The position numbers and the translations under genes are program-made. A stretch of DNA of 64,000 nucleotides from Pyrinomonadaceae bacterium. GTDB taxonomy: Bacteria; Acidobacteriota; Blastocatellia; Pyrinomonadales; Pyrinomonadaceae. The stretch spans positions 372,001 to 436,000 of the forward strand of contig JANQRU010000004.1 in assembly GCA_028284415.1 (NCBI GenBank), in the 5' to 3' direction. Of the stretch, positions 25,360 through 34,419 are shown piece after piece. Below the pieces are notes generated by a model, which did no database searches, was not told where the DNA came from, and was given only the letters and a program-made list of their open reading frames with translations. Every line of letters begins with the position of its first letter. Within the stretch, counting starts at the first letter, position 1.

Positions 25360-26592
25360 TTAGTTTGCTCCGCCTGCTAGTTTTCCGATGAGTGTGAATA
25401 GCGGCAAATACATTGAAATAACAATTGAACCAATGGTTACCCCTAGAAAGGCGATCAATGCAGGCTCAATCATTGCGAGTAAGTCAGCGATTGCTGAATC
25501 AACTTCATCTTCATAAAAATCAGCAATTTTTCCGAGCATTGCATCCATCGCACCTGTCTGTTCACCTACCCCGATCATTTGGCTTACCATTTCAGGAAAA
25601 ACTTCCGTAGCTTTTAGCGGATCAACAAAGTTTTCACCACGTTCAACTCCGGCACGAACTGCTAAAACAGCCTCTTCGATAATTACGTTTCCGGCTGTTT
25701 TTGCAGTAATTTCAAGAGATTGCAAAATAGGAACACCTGACGAAAGGAGCGTTGAAAGAATTCTTGAAAATCTTGCAACTGCAATTTTTCTCAAGATCGA
25801 ACCAAAAATAGGAAGTTTGAGCATTAAAGCATCAATTTGATGGCGTCCTTTAGGAGTCTTATAGTAAAAACTTATACCGACAGAACTTCCAATAAGCACT
25901 ATCAATAAGGCTAAACCTCCCCAGCCAGCCAAGAAACCACTTATTGCCATAACAATTCTGGTTGGTAAAGGAAGAGCCTCTCCCGGTCCTAACAATCCTA
26001 AAAAGATTTGTTGGAACTGCGGAATAACTACAATCATGATAATTGCAACTGCGGCGATTGCCACAAAAATAACAGCTGCCGGATATATTGAAGCCGAAAT
26101 AATGCTTCTTTTTAATTTCACAACTTTTTCAATAAGCGTTGCTAAACGTTGTAAAATCAGATCAAGCACACCACCAGTTTCACCAGCCTCAACCATATGA
26201 GTGTATAGACCGTCGAAAACCTTCGGATGCTTGGAGAGTGCTGAAGCTAATGTTGCACCTTCTTCTACATCTTGTCTTACCTGAAACAGAACATCTTTGA
26301 AAAAAGCATTCGGCTGTTGTTGTGCCAAAATCTCAATACATTGAACAAGCGGCAATCCCGCGTCAATCATTACTGAAAATTGACGTGTAAAAACAGCTAA
26401 TTCTTTAGCTTTGACCTTTTTATTTCGCCCAAGTTTCGGAATTTTTATCTCGCGCCCTTTTTCAGAGGCTTGAGTCATTACGATCTGTTCTTTTTTAAGA
26501 ATCTCTCGTAGTTCTTCTTGACTGGCGGCTTCTCTTTCGCCTGAAACTATTTCGTTTAGGCGATTTCTTCCTTTGTATGTGAATGTAGCCAT
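25360..26592 (-). CDS. pilC: Type IV pilus inner-membrane platform protein PilC
   Basis: The 410-residue protein has two T2SSF domains (about residues 70-195 and 275-395), each with a family signature (FTRQFSVMIDAGLPLVQCIE and FSRILSTLLSSGVPILQSLE) and three long hydrophobic segments. It is the platform on which PilB and PilT act to polymerise or retract the pilus. The order pilB - repeat protein - pilT - pilC with gaps of 16, 87 and 34 bases indicates one operon, ended by the terminator just downstream. Confidence 0.93.
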   Translation of the reverse strand: MATFTYKGRNRLNEIVSGEREAASQEELREILKKEQIVMTQASEKGREIKIPKLGRNKKVKAKELAVFTRQFSVMIDAGLPLVQCIEILAQQQPNAFFKDVLFQVRQDVEEGATLASALSKHPKVFDGLYTHMVEAGETGGVLDLILQRLATLIEKVVKLKRSIISASIYPAAVIFVAIAAVAIIMIVVIPQFQQIFLGLLGPGEALPLPTRIVMAISGFLAGWGGLALLIVLIGSSVGISFYYKTPKGRHQIDALMLKLPIFGSILRKIAVARFSRILSTLLSSGVPILQSLEITAKTAGNVIIEEAVLAVRAGVERGENFVDPLKATEVFPEMVSQMIGVGEQTGAMDAMLGKIADFYEDEVDSAIADLLAMIEPALIAFLGVTIGSIVISMYLPLFTLIGKLAGGAN

Positions 26593-26626
26593 TTATTTTG
26601 GTAACTCCTAAATTTTTGAAAAATGT

Positions 26627-27853
26627 TTATGAACGAACCGGTGGACGTTTTCCGATTGGTCTTCCTTTCATATATGGACTTGGGTGTTCTCCCGGCGGAA
26701 CTTTTTTACCCGGAGGCATAGGTCTTCCGCCACCGTAAGCGTCATTAACGCCCGAACCACGTTCGATTAAATCTTTCAACTCATCTGGGTTTGAAGAGCG
26801 TTGCATAGCAACATCGAGGGTTATTGAGCGTTTGTGATAGAGCGATGCAAGTGCCTGATTAAAGGTCTGCATACCATATTTATCCTGTCCGGTCTGCATC
26901 ATTGAATAAATCTGGTGAATTTTATCTTCACGAACGAGATTGCGAATAGCTGAATTCGGGATCAAAACTTCCATTGCCATTGCACGTCCGTCACCGGATG
27001 CTTTCGGCAACAAGGCTTGACACATGATTCCTTCTAAAACCAAAGAAAGCTGTGTTCGAATCTGAGATTGTTGCCCGGCAGGAAATACATCAATAATACG
27101 GTTAATTGTTGAAGCAGCTGAGTTTGTGTGAAGTGTTGCAAATGTTAAGTGACCCGTTTCAGCAATTCTGAGAGCCATCTCAATTGTTTCCAAGTCACGC
27201 ATCTCACCAACGAGTACAACATCGGGGTCTTGACGAAGAGCTGTTCGGAGTGCGTCAGCAAATCCGTGTGTATCAGAATTAACTTCTCTCTGATTAACAA
27301 CACAATTTTTATGATTGTGCAAAAATTCGATTGGGTCTTCGATAGTTAAAATATGTTCACTACGATCTTGATTGATCTTATCAACCATTGCAGCCAAAGT
27401 TGTTGATTTACCCGAACCGGTCGGACCTGTTACGAGAATTAATCCGCGAGGTTTTTTACATAAATCTTTAACAACCGGAGGCAATCCTAGTTTCTCAAAA
27501 GATAAAATTTCGTAAGGAATCGCACGAAAGACTGCTCCGACCGCACCTTTTTGGTTAAATAGATTGGCACGAAAGCGGGACATTCCCTTTAATCCAAATG
27601 AAAAATCAAGCTCTAGTTTTTCTTCAAATCTGTGTTTTTGAGCATCAGTTAAAACCGAATATGCAAGACGTTTTGTTTCAGCCGGTGTGAATGGCTGATA
27701 ACCCTCAATCGGTTTTAAGTGTCCATGAACGCGAACTTGTGGTGGACTTTTTGTTGTAATATGCAAGTCAGAACCGCCCATGTCAGTCATTTTCTTGAGC
27801 AGTTCCGGTAAAGTAACTTGTGTTTCAGCATTAAGCTGTTCTTGTAAACTCAT
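26627..27853 (-). CDS. pilT: Type IV pilus retraction ATPase PilT
   Basis: A 408-residue hexameric ATPase that drives pilus depolymerisation and twitching. Walker A is VTGPTGSGKSTTLA (about residues 140-153), Asp box ILTIEDPIEF, Walker B DPDVVLVGEMRD, His box TGHLTFATLHTNSA. The N-terminus (LLKKMTDMGGSDLHITTKSP) and the overall length are PilT-type. The C-terminus is extended by about 40 Gly/Pro-rich residues (PMPPGKKVPPGEHPSP), probably disordered. The start is preceded by GAGGATGCCAA. Confidence 0.93.
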   Translation of the reverse strand: MSLQEQLNAETQVTLPELLKKMTDMGGSDLHITTKSPPQVRVHGHLKPIEGYQPFTPAETKRLAYSVLTDAQKHRFEEKLELDFSFGLKGMSRFRANLFNQKGAVGAVFRAIPYEILSFEKLGLPPVVKDLCKKPRGLILVTGPTGSGKSTTLAAMVDKINQDRSEHILTIEDPIEFLHNHKNCVVNQREVNSDTHGFADALRTALRQDPDVVLVGEMRDLETIEMALRIAETGHLTFATLHTNSAASTINRIIDVFPAGQQSQIRTQLSLVLEGIMCQALLPKASGDGRAMAMEVLIPNSAIRNLVREDKIHQIYSMMQTGQDKYGMQTFNQALASLYHKRSITLDVAMQRSSNPDELKDLIERGSGVNDAYGGGRPMPPGKKVPPGEHPSPYMKGRPIGKRPPVRS

Positions 27854-27940
27854 TTGGCATCCTCATACATTATTTATTTCTGAGTATGTGTGCGAAGAGA
27901 AAAAAGTGAGGACTTTTTTCTCAGTTTGTTTTGTACTTTT

Positions 27941-29032
27941 CTAATCCTTCTTAGCACTCTGAACCGCACCTTTTGAAGCCTTAAGGGATTTAACTAACTT
28001 CTGTGAACGGTTTGCGATTTGTGATGAAGAATCATCTGGAGCAACTGTTGAAAGACCGTATATCTGACCTTTTGATTCAGTAAAGTAGAAAATTCTGGAT
28101 TTGACAGCACCACTTTGACTTGGTGATTTTGCTACAACTACATAGACTTTCTTGCCGTCAATGTGTTTTTCAAAATCATTAACTACCCATCCTTTTTCAC
28201 GAATCATCTGGTCAATAACAGTTCTGCGAAGTTCTGTTGTTGAAACTCCACCGACATTTTTTCTGCCTGAAGTAGAACTTGTAGCATTTGCTACGACCAT
28301 CAAAGAATCAGAGCCTGCTTGTACCTTTCTTGGAGCTTGCTCTCTCGAAACAAAATCGTTGCGGTTTGGTTTAACTCTTTTGACAGCCTTTCTGTTATAT
28401 CTTCTTTTGTTTTTACGAGCAGCTTTTTGCTTAGCTAATCTTATACGTCTCAGGCGTAAGTTGCGTTTGCGTTTGGCAATTGCTTTACGACGATTAACTT
28501 TCGCACGATAAGCACGCCACCACTTCTTAGAATACTTTCTAACACGTCGCTGCTTTCTAGCTTTTCTATATCTTTTTGAACTTCTGTAACGCTTGCTGCT
28601 TCTATAGCGTTTGCTACTTCTTCTGTATCTTTTTGACTTTCTATAGCGTTTAGAGCTTCTATATCTACGAGATTTTCTATATCTCTTGGACTTTCTATAA
28701 CGTTTAGAGCTTCGTCTATATCTTTTTGATTTTCTATAGCGCTTAGAACTTCTATATCTACGAGATTTTCTGTATCTTTTTGATTTTCTATAGCGTTTGG
28801 AACTTCTATATCTACGAGATTTTCTATATCTCTTGGACTTTCTATAACGTTTAGAGCTTCGTCTGTACTTGCGATATTTTCTGTACTTACGATATTTTTT
28901 GTATCTTTTTTTCTTTTTCTTTTTACGCCATTGCTGTTTTTCAGCCCCGGCTTCTGCATAATCTGTCGCAATCGGAACTACTGTTCCAAGTGAAACAAAT
29001 AAAACCAGTACCAGAATAATTGCTCGTAACAT
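27941..29032 (-). CDS. Exported hyper-basic KRYR-repeat protein in the pilus operon
   Basis: The 363-residue protein starts after GGAGGAAGT with a signal peptide (LRAIILVLVLFVSLGTVVP, cleavage probably after AEA at 26-28). Residues 36-225 are almost only Lys, Arg, Tyr and Ser. Residues 57-157 are tandem hexads of the type SSKRYR/KSKRYR/KSRRYR grouped into 18-residue units. The region has a huge positive charge and regularly spaced Tyr. Residues 240-355 are a small compositionally normal domain (TTELRRTVIDQMIREKGWVV, KVYVVVAKSPSQSG, IFYFTESKGQIYGL). It lies between pilB and pilT, so a role at the pilus, envelope or in binding DNA or anionic polysaccharide is suggested by charge and position. 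I recognise no family. Confidence 0.85.
   Translation of the reverse strand: MLRAIILVLVLFVSLGTVVPIATDYAEAGAEKQQWRKKKKKKRYKKYRKYRKYRKYRRSSKRYRKSKRYRKSRRYRSSKRYRKSKRYRKSRRYRSSKRYRKSKRYRRSSKRYRKSKRYRKSRRYRSSKRYRKSKRYRRSSKRYRSSKRYRSSKRYRKARKQRRVRKYSKKWWRAYRAKVNRRKAIAKRKRNLRLRRIRLAKQKAARKNKRRYNRKAVKRVKPNRNDFVSREQAPRKVQAGSDSLMVVANATSSTSGRKNVGGVSTTELRRTVIDQMIREKGWVVNDFEKHIDGKKVYVVVAKSPSQSGAVKSRIFYFTESKGQIYGLSTVAPDDSSSQIANRSQKLVKSLKASKGAVQSAKKD
28562..28864. repeat. Coding tandem repeat, 18-bp units in 54-bp higher-order units
   Basis: The DNA encoding residues 57-157 of the basic protein is built from near-identical 18-base units such as TCTATATCTACGAGATTTTC on the plus strand. The unit order gives repeated blocks of 54 bases with some shortened. 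The repeats keep a second frame open on the same strand. Such tracts are prone to length variation by recombination or slippage. Confidence 0.85.
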
Positions 29033-29048
29033 ACTTCCTCCAAAATCT

Positions 29049-30884
29049 CTATATAACCGTTTCTTTAACTACTTCTTCTATCGTCGTAATTCCTTGACGT
29101 ATCTTGCAAAGTCCTGATTCACGGAGAGTTACCATTCCCAGCTCAATTGCTTTTTTCCTGATTTCAATTGAACTTGCTCCAATTATGATAAGTTCGCGCA
29201 ACTCATCATTAATCTCCATGACCTCAAATAAACCGACCCGACCTTTGTAACCCGTGCCGTTACATCGGTCACAACCTTGTCCTTTATAAATCTCTAATTC
29301 CTCAGCTACTTCCTCGGTAAAACCTATTTCGACTAGCCCTTCTAAAGGAACATCTTGTTTTTCTTTACACTCACTACAAACACGGCGAATAAGTCTTTGA
29401 GCCTGAATTATGTTGACACTCGTTGCGACCAAAAATGGTTCGATACCCATATTGACCATACGATTTACCGTCGAAGGAGCATCGTTAGTGTGAAGTGTTG
29501 ATAAAACCAAGTGACCCGTAAGTGCTGCTTTGATGGCAATTTCTGCTGTTTCAAAGTCACGAATCTCACCGACGAGTACAATGTTCGGATCCTGACGTAA
29601 GAAAGAACGTAGAGCGGCGGCAAAGTTCAAACCGATCTGTTCTTTCATCTGAACTTGATTGATTCCCTCAAGGTTAAATTCAACCGGGTCTTCAGCCGTC
29701 ATAATATTGGTTTCAGGTGTATTTAATGATTGTAGTGCGGAATAAAGTGTGTTCGTTTTACCCGAACCCGTCGGTCCTGTAACAAGAACCATTCCATAAG
29801 GCTTGGCAATATTTCTTTGAAACTTTTCTAAGCTTTCCGGCTCAAAACCAAGCTTGGTCATATCAAGCATTAGTTTTTCTTTGTCTAAAAGACGAAGCAC
29901 GACCTTTTCGCCAAAAAGTGTCGGTAAGGTTGACACACGGAAATCGAGTTCACGTGAGCGATTATCAATTTTTACTTTAATCTTGATGCGTCCATCTTGC
30001 GGAAGGCGTTTTTCCGAAATGTCGAGTTTCGACATAATTTTCAGACGCGAAATAAGTGCATCCCGCATCTTCATCGGCGGATGCATTACATCATACAAAA
30101 TACCGTCAATTCTAAAGCGTATGCGAAAATCTTTTTCGTAAGGTTCTATGTGAATATCAGAAGCACCGCGTCTTAATGAATCAACTAATAAAACATTTAC
30201 AAGACGAACAACTGGAGCGTCTTCGCTTGCTTTGGCAAGTTCTGCCAAATCAATTTCATCGTTTTCTTCGACTACTTCGAGTTCTTCACTAGCATTTGCT
30301 CCAAACTCGAATTCATCAAGAGAAACCCCTAAATCAGAATCGGATATTTTCTGTTTGTTATCTACTTCATTGACAACAACATTTCCGTTTCTGGCTAATT
30401 TTGCACTAATCTCATCAAATTCATTTTGAATGTTTGCACCTGCCACATCCATTTCTTTTGATGAACCGTAATATTCGCCAATTGCAGATTGAATCGAAGC
30501 CTCTGAAGCGATTACGGGTTCGACATTTAATCCTGTCATGAACTTTATGTCGTCCATTGCAAAGACATTAGTCGGGTCTGCCATAGCCATCGTCAACGTT
30601 GCACCAACTTTGGAAATAGGCAGAACAGTGTATTTCATTGCAACTTCCTGCGAGATTAGTTTGACGGTCGCCTCTTCAATCTCAAAAAGTTCTAAATTGA
30701 TTGAAGGCACACCATACTGGCGTGACAAAACCGATGTGATGACCTCATCAGAAATAATGCCAAGTTTTATTAGGTTTGAACCTAAACGTCCACCATTTGT
30801 ACGCTGATAATCCAACGCTTCGCGCAATTGTTGCGACGTAATCAAATTTTCGCGGACGAGAATTTCTCCGAGTTTAGCTGACAT
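29049..30884 (-). CDS. pilB: Type IV pilus extension ATPase PilB
   Basis: The 611-residue protein starts with an MshEN-type domain (residues 1-150, GEILVRENLITSQQLREAL) and then has the ATPase domain: Walker A VTGPTGSGKTNTLYSA (about residue 360), Asp box NIMTAEDPVEF, Walker B DPNIVLVGEIRD, and the zinc-binding four-cysteine motif (CSECKEKQ and CDRCNGTGYKGR) of extension ATPases. It powers pilus assembly together with PilC. It is the first gene of the operon. A sigma-70-type promoter and a palindromic operator lie just upstream. Confidence 0.94.
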   Translation of the reverse strand: MSAKLGEILVRENLITSQQLREALDYQRTNGGRLGSNLIKLGIISDEVITSVLSRQYGVPSINLELFEIEEATVKLISQEVAMKYTVLPISKVGATLTMAMADPTNVFAMDDIKFMTGLNVEPVIASEASIQSAIGEYYGSSKEMDVAGANIQNEFDEISAKLARNGNVVVNEVDNKQKISDSDLGVSLDEFEFGANASEELEVVEENDEIDLAELAKASEDAPVVRLVNVLLVDSLRRGASDIHIEPYEKDFRIRFRIDGILYDVMHPPMKMRDALISRLKIMSKLDISEKRLPQDGRIKIKVKIDNRSRELDFRVSTLPTLFGEKVVLRLLDKEKLMLDMTKLGFEPESLEKFQRNIAKPYGMVLVTGPTGSGKTNTLYSALQSLNTPETNIMTAEDPVEFNLEGINQVQMKEQIGLNFAAALRSFLRQDPNIVLVGEIRDFETAEIAIKAALTGHLVLSTLHTNDAPSTVNRMVNMGIEPFLVATSVNIIQAQRLIRRVCSECKEKQDVPLEGLVEIGFTEEVAEELEIYKGQGCDRCNGTGYKGRVGLFEVMEINDELRELIIIGASSIEIRKKAIELGMVTLRESGLCKIRQGITTIEEVVKETVI

Positions 30885-30970
30885 TTTATTTTAGATTGAA
30901 ACTTCGAAAAATTGTTTGTGAATGAGGAATTCTATATGAAGCTTTTTTGAAGTTTTGTTTGCAATAAAAT

Positions 30971-30989
30971 AACAATGATTAACATTGTT
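30971..30989. promoter_or_regulatory. Palindromic operator candidate before pilB
   Basis: AACAATG-ATTAA-CATTGTT is a perfect 7-base dyad with a 5-base centre, lying between the predicted -10 (30997-31002) and the pilB start, around the expected transcript start. The half word AACATTGTT also occurs in the minor pilin promoter at 59057-59065. Confidence 0.45.
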
Positions 30990-30996
30990 AAATACA

Positions 30997-31025
30997 ATGA
31001 TATAGATTTACATAATACCTGTCAA
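30997..31025 (-). promoter_or_regulatory. Sigma-70-type promoter of the pilB operon
   Basis: On the minus strand TTGACA (31020-31025) and TATCAT (30997-31002) are separated by 17 bases. The leader to the pilB ATG at 30884 would be about 105 bases. Confidence 0.75.
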
Positions 31026-31092
31026 GATATCTTTTGAAAAAAAAATAGGCGAAATTTTTCATATTTTGCAATTGCAAACAATATATTTTCAA

Positions 31093-31132
31093 AAATAAAA
31101 CAAAAATGCGTCCAACTTCAGTTAGACGCATT
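31093..31132 (-). terminator. Terminator of the TPR/carboxypeptidase-like gene
   Basis: AATGCGTC (31105-31112) pairs with GACGCATT (31125-31132). On the minus strand TTTTGTTTTATTTTT follows. It lies about 30 bases past the stop at 31164 and separates that gene from the pilB promoter. Confidence 0.85.
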
Positions 31133-31163
31133 CAAGCAAATCGAAATTTTTAATTTCAATTCA

Positions 31164-32429
31164 TTATTTAATTTTTTGTGGCTTTAGCTTTTCTTCTGTT
31201 TTCAGATATGTTGCCAAACCATCAATATCCTGTCGTAACCTATGATTTTTTGGAGCTACTTTTAGGTATTTTTCCATATAGTTTAAGCTTTCCTGTTTCA
31301 TAGGCTTGCTTTGTTTGTCTTCTGCAGCAGTATATAAAGCTAAGCTAAATCCTGCTAAAACATCAGGATCGTCAGGAGTAAACTCAATTGCTTTTCTGTA
31401 TTCAGCAACCGCTCCATCGTAGTCGTTAGAATCCATTAGATAAGAAGCTAGAGCAGCTTGAGCTTTACCTTTCTTATTTTTATCTGACTCATTTTCCATA
31501 TAAGCCTTAACAACTCTGTTAGCTGCCTCTGCTTGATTTGGATCAACAAGTTTAATCAAAGCCATAATGCGAACAGCATCTCTACCACCATCTGCTGCAT
31601 TAAAAATGTTTTTCTTGTGTGCAGCTTGGTCACTAACAGAACCTGCCGGAGCATTAGTTAAGAGCATATATGACTTGTTGTAAGATTCTAATGAACCTGC
31701 CAAATCTTTCTTAGCTGTGTTTTTAGCTTCATTGATTTTTGCACTATCCCTTGATTTTACAGCTGCGTTGTACATTTCTACCGCACGTTTCTTTAGTGCA
31801 GAACCTTTATTGTTTAAGAAAACAGGAGCACTTCCGATAAATTCAGGATCAGCATTTATACCTTCATCGTACTTAGCAATTGCAGTTGCATAATCGCCAC
31901 TATTGTAGGCAGCATTACCATCTTTTAAGGATTGAGTAATAATTGCATTTTTCTTCTCAACATTACCTTTTTTGTTCTCATAATCTTCAAGCATCTTCTT
32001 CTGAGCATCATTCAAAGTGCCTGATTCTTTTAAAGAAGTAAGAACTGAAAGGCGAACCTGCTCTTCGCTCCAGCGCTTGCTGTCACCCGCGGTAACAGGA
32101 ATTTCAAAGTTATTCGTTCCCGGCTTAACATCAGGAATGATTTCAGGTTTGATACCTGAACCGCTTACCGAAATTGCATAAGTCGCTCCGGGCGTAACTT
32201 CCGTTATTGAAAAAGCTCCGGTTTCATCTGTTTTCGTTTCGACCGTCTTGGCTACTGCATCAACGCGAACTAATTCAATTAAAACGTCTTTTACGGGTGT
32301 TTTTTCTCCACCCTCTTTTTTCATTACTACTTTTCCGGCGATTGTATTTGTCTGAGCAAAAATGCTTACGCCTGCGAAAAGAAGCATTGCTACTAAAAAT
32401 AAAGAAGTAAATAGATTTTTACGAATCAT
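31164..32429 (-). CDS. Exported TPR protein with carboxypeptidase-regulatory-like domain
   Basis: The start is at 32429, preceded by TTGGAGGATTTA and followed by a signal peptide (KNLFTSLFLVAMLLFAGVSI); the frame is open 17 codons further upstream. Residues about 28-115 form a beta-sandwich of the carboxypeptidase-regulatory type (IAGKVVMKKEGGEKTPVKDV, TDETGAFSITEVTPG). The rest is helical with TPR motifs (GNAAYNSGDYATAIAKYDEG, ALASYLMDSNDYDGAVAEYR). It probably acts as a periplasmic or envelope scaffold. It is divergent from serC and has its own terminator. Confidence 0.8.
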   Translation of the reverse strand: MIRKNLFTSLFLVAMLLFAGVSIFAQTNTIAGKVVMKKEGGEKTPVKDVLIELVRVDAVAKTVETKTDETGAFSITEVTPGATYAISVSGSGIKPEIIPDVKPGTNNFEIPVTAGDSKRWSEEQVRLSVLTSLKESGTLNDAQKKMLEDYENKKGNVEKKNAIITQSLKDGNAAYNSGDYATAIAKYDEGINADPEFIGSAPVFLNNKGSALKKRAVEMYNAAVKSRDSAKINEAKNTAKKDLAGSLESYNKSYMLLTNAPAGSVSDQAAHKKNIFNAADGGRDAVRIMALIKLVDPNQAEAANRVVKAYMENESDKNKKGKAQAALASYLMDSNDYDGAVAEYRKAIEFTPDDPDVLAGFSLALYTAAEDKQSKPMKQESLNYMEKYLKVAPKNHRLRQDIDGLATYLKTEEKLKPQKIK

Positions 32430-32686
32430 TAAATCCTCCAAGCAAACTATGTTAAATATTTGTATTAATAAACCCGACATCTACGATGTAAAACACAGAT
32501 ATTTAGTTGTTAATATTTTCTTAATCTTACCCTATTTTTATCTATTTTTAAAAGAAATACTCATTATCTAAAAGCTTCTGAAATTATCAAATGCCATTGC
32601 ATGATTCACAAATAATTTAACATTAAACAAAGCTATGCTATTCTTGCGTTTTGTTTAACCAAGATATATCTATTTGAGGATTAATA

Positions 32687-33775
32687 ATGACCGAAAGAAT
32701 TTATAACTTTAGTGCCGGTCCGGCGACGTTGCCTTTGCCTGTTTTGGAAAAAGCTCAGAGCGAACTTTTATCTTTTAACGGAATTGGGATGAGTGTTATG
32801 GAAATCAGTCATCGCTCTACACATTTTGATGAAGTTATCGAACGGGCTAAAGCAGGAATCAGAAAACATCTGAATGTCCCTGACAACTATCAAATCTTAT
32901 TTTTACAAGGTGGAGCTACTCTGCAATTTTCTATGATCCCGCTTAATTTTTTAGGTAAAAATGAGACAGCCGATTATATCGTGACGGGTGCTTGGGGTAA
33001 AAAAGCAATTAAAGAAGCAAAAAGAGAAGGAAATGCGGTTGCAATCTATAACTCTGAAGAAAGCGGTTTCAAATCTGTTCCGAGTGACGACGAATTAACT
33101 TTTAGCGAAAATGCCAATTACATTCATTACACATCGAATGAAACTATCGAAGGTGTTGAATTTAAAAGAGATTTAGACGGTAGTGGAATTCCGGTTATCT
33201 GCGATATGTCCTCGAATATCTTGTCGCGCCCGATGGATGTTGAAAAATACGCCTTGATCTATGCAGGTGCTCAGAAAAATATCGGTCCAAGCGGTGTAAC
33301 GCTTGTAATAATCAGAGATGATTTGCTCGAAAAAGTTCCTGAAAATCAACATACATTACTTGATTATCATGCGATTGCCAATAAAGGCTCAATGCTCAAC
33401 ACACCAAACACTTGGGGGATTTATATAATTGATCTCGTTTGCCAATGGCTTGATGAACAAGGTGGCGTTAGTGCGATGTATGAGAAAAATAAAGACAAAG
33501 CAAAAATTCTCTATGACGCAATTGATTCAAGCGATGGATTTTATCGCGGACACGCCGAAAAGGACGCACGCTCAATAATGAATGTTACTTTTAATTTGCC
33601 AAATGAAGAACTTGAAAAACAATTCGCCACAAAAGCAAGCTCAGAGGGTTTAGATGGCTTAAAAGGACATCGAAGCGTCGGCGGAATCCGTGCTTCGATC
33701 TACAATGCATTTCCTAAAGAAGGAGTTGAAGCATTGATTGATTTTATGGATGACTTTGCTCAGAAAAACGGATAA
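32687..33775 (+). CDS. serC: Phosphoserine aminotransferase
   Basis: A cytoplasmic PLP enzyme that converts 3-phosphohydroxypyruvate and glutamate into phosphoserine in serine synthesis, and also acts in vitamin B6 synthesis in some bacteria. The N-terminus YNFSAGPATLPLPVLEKAQ and ISHRSTHFDEVIERA are SerC signatures; the PLP lysine is in YAGAQKNIGPSGVTL. The length (362 aa) fits the family. The start follows TTTGAGGATTAATA. It is one of only three plus-strand genes in the window, stands alone, and ends in a clear terminator. Confidence 0.95.
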   Translation: MTERIYNFSAGPATLPLPVLEKAQSELLSFNGIGMSVMEISHRSTHFDEVIERAKAGIRKHLNVPDNYQILFLQGGATLQFSMIPLNFLGKNETADYIVTGAWGKKAIKEAKREGNAVAIYNSEESGFKSVPSDDELTFSENANYIHYTSNETIEGVEFKRDLDGSGIPVICDMSSNILSRPMDVEKYALIYAGAQKNIGPSGVTLVIIRDDLLEKVPENQHTLLDYHAIANKGSMLNTPNTWGIYIIDLVCQWLDEQGGVSAMYEKNKDKAKILYDAIDSSDGFYRGHAEKDARSIMNVTFNLPNEELEKQFATKASSEGLDGLKGHRSVGGIRASIYNAFPKEGVEALIDFMDDFAQKNG

Positions 33776-33800
33776 ATAAATTCAGATTAGATAATTCGCA

Positions 33801-33840
33801 GAAGGTGTTGATTCAAATATCAGCACCTTCTTCTTTATCT
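33801..33840 (+). terminator. Terminator of serC
   Basis: GAAGGTGTTGA (33801-33811) pairs with TCAGCACCTTC (33820-33830) with one G-T pair, followed by TTCTTTATCTT on the plus strand. It runs slightly into the 3' end of the converging gene at 33835. Confidence 0.75.
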
Positions 33841-34401
33841 TCGACGCTTGCAGGATGATTTCCAGAAAGTATTTGCCTTGCCCTTTCTCATAGACTCGCC
33901 AACCCATTCAAAACCATCCTTTGTAATTCCTGAAAATGTCAGACGCGAACCCTGCTCATCATTTCCCTGTCGCATTACAAGATTTTCACCTTCTTTCATT
34001 CCCGACCAAACTCCCGAATTGTATCCCGGCATCTGGAAAAAAGTAATTTTCCATTTTTTCTCTTTTGTATCAAAAACTCTTATGTTTGATGTTGAAAAAC
34101 GCGGACTCCAGTATTGATCTTGAATTCCGTGACCATTCAAGAAATATTTGGCATTCCAAATCGCAGGAAATTTTACCCATTTTCCCGTCTGCGGATTGAT
34201 TATTTGATCAACACAATCAAATTCACCGATCATAAATGAAAATTGTTTTGTTTCGGGCGGAGCTTTTGGATTCAAACGACCGTAGGGAAAAGCAGGACTT
34301 GGCTCATGATCGGTTGGAACTTTAGGAACTTCATTTTGTGCAAACATTGAAATAGAAAAACAAGAAAGTATTACCAATAAAAACAGGCTTTTCTTAAACA
34401 T
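33835..34401 (-). CDS. Exported orphan, tandem family member A
   Basis: A 188-residue protein with a signal peptide (KKSLFLLVILSCFSISMFAQ). The mature part starts with a shared block: EPSPAFPYGRLNPKAPPETK, then FSFMIGEFDCVDQI, and ends in CKRRR. Paralogues are at 34864 and 35487, with the same block and ending. The pattern (short exported, FMxGxFDC) resembles DUF1579-like proteins, but I do not recognise a function. The two cysteines (in EFDC and in the last residues) could form a disulfide joining the ends of the domain. Confidence 0.65.
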   Translation of the reverse strand: MFKKSLFLLVILSCFSISMFAQNEVPKVPTDHEPSPAFPYGRLNPKAPPETKQFSFMIGEFDCVDQIINPQTGKWVKFPAIWNAKYFLNGHGIQDQYWSPRFSTSNIRVFDTKEKKWKITFFQMPGYNSGVWSGMKEGENLVMRQGNDEQGSRLTFSGITKDGFEWVGESMRKGKANTFWKSSCKRRR

Positions 34402-34419
34402 AATTTTCTCCCGTGATTA

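Noticed and set aside
28562..28864. Possible CRISPR array
   Set aside because: The units are contiguous coding repeats with no unique spacers.
28450..28971. Second long frame overlapping the basic repeat protein
   Set aside because: It arises from the 18-base repeat; the other frame has a strong ribosome site, a signal peptide and a normal C-terminal domain.
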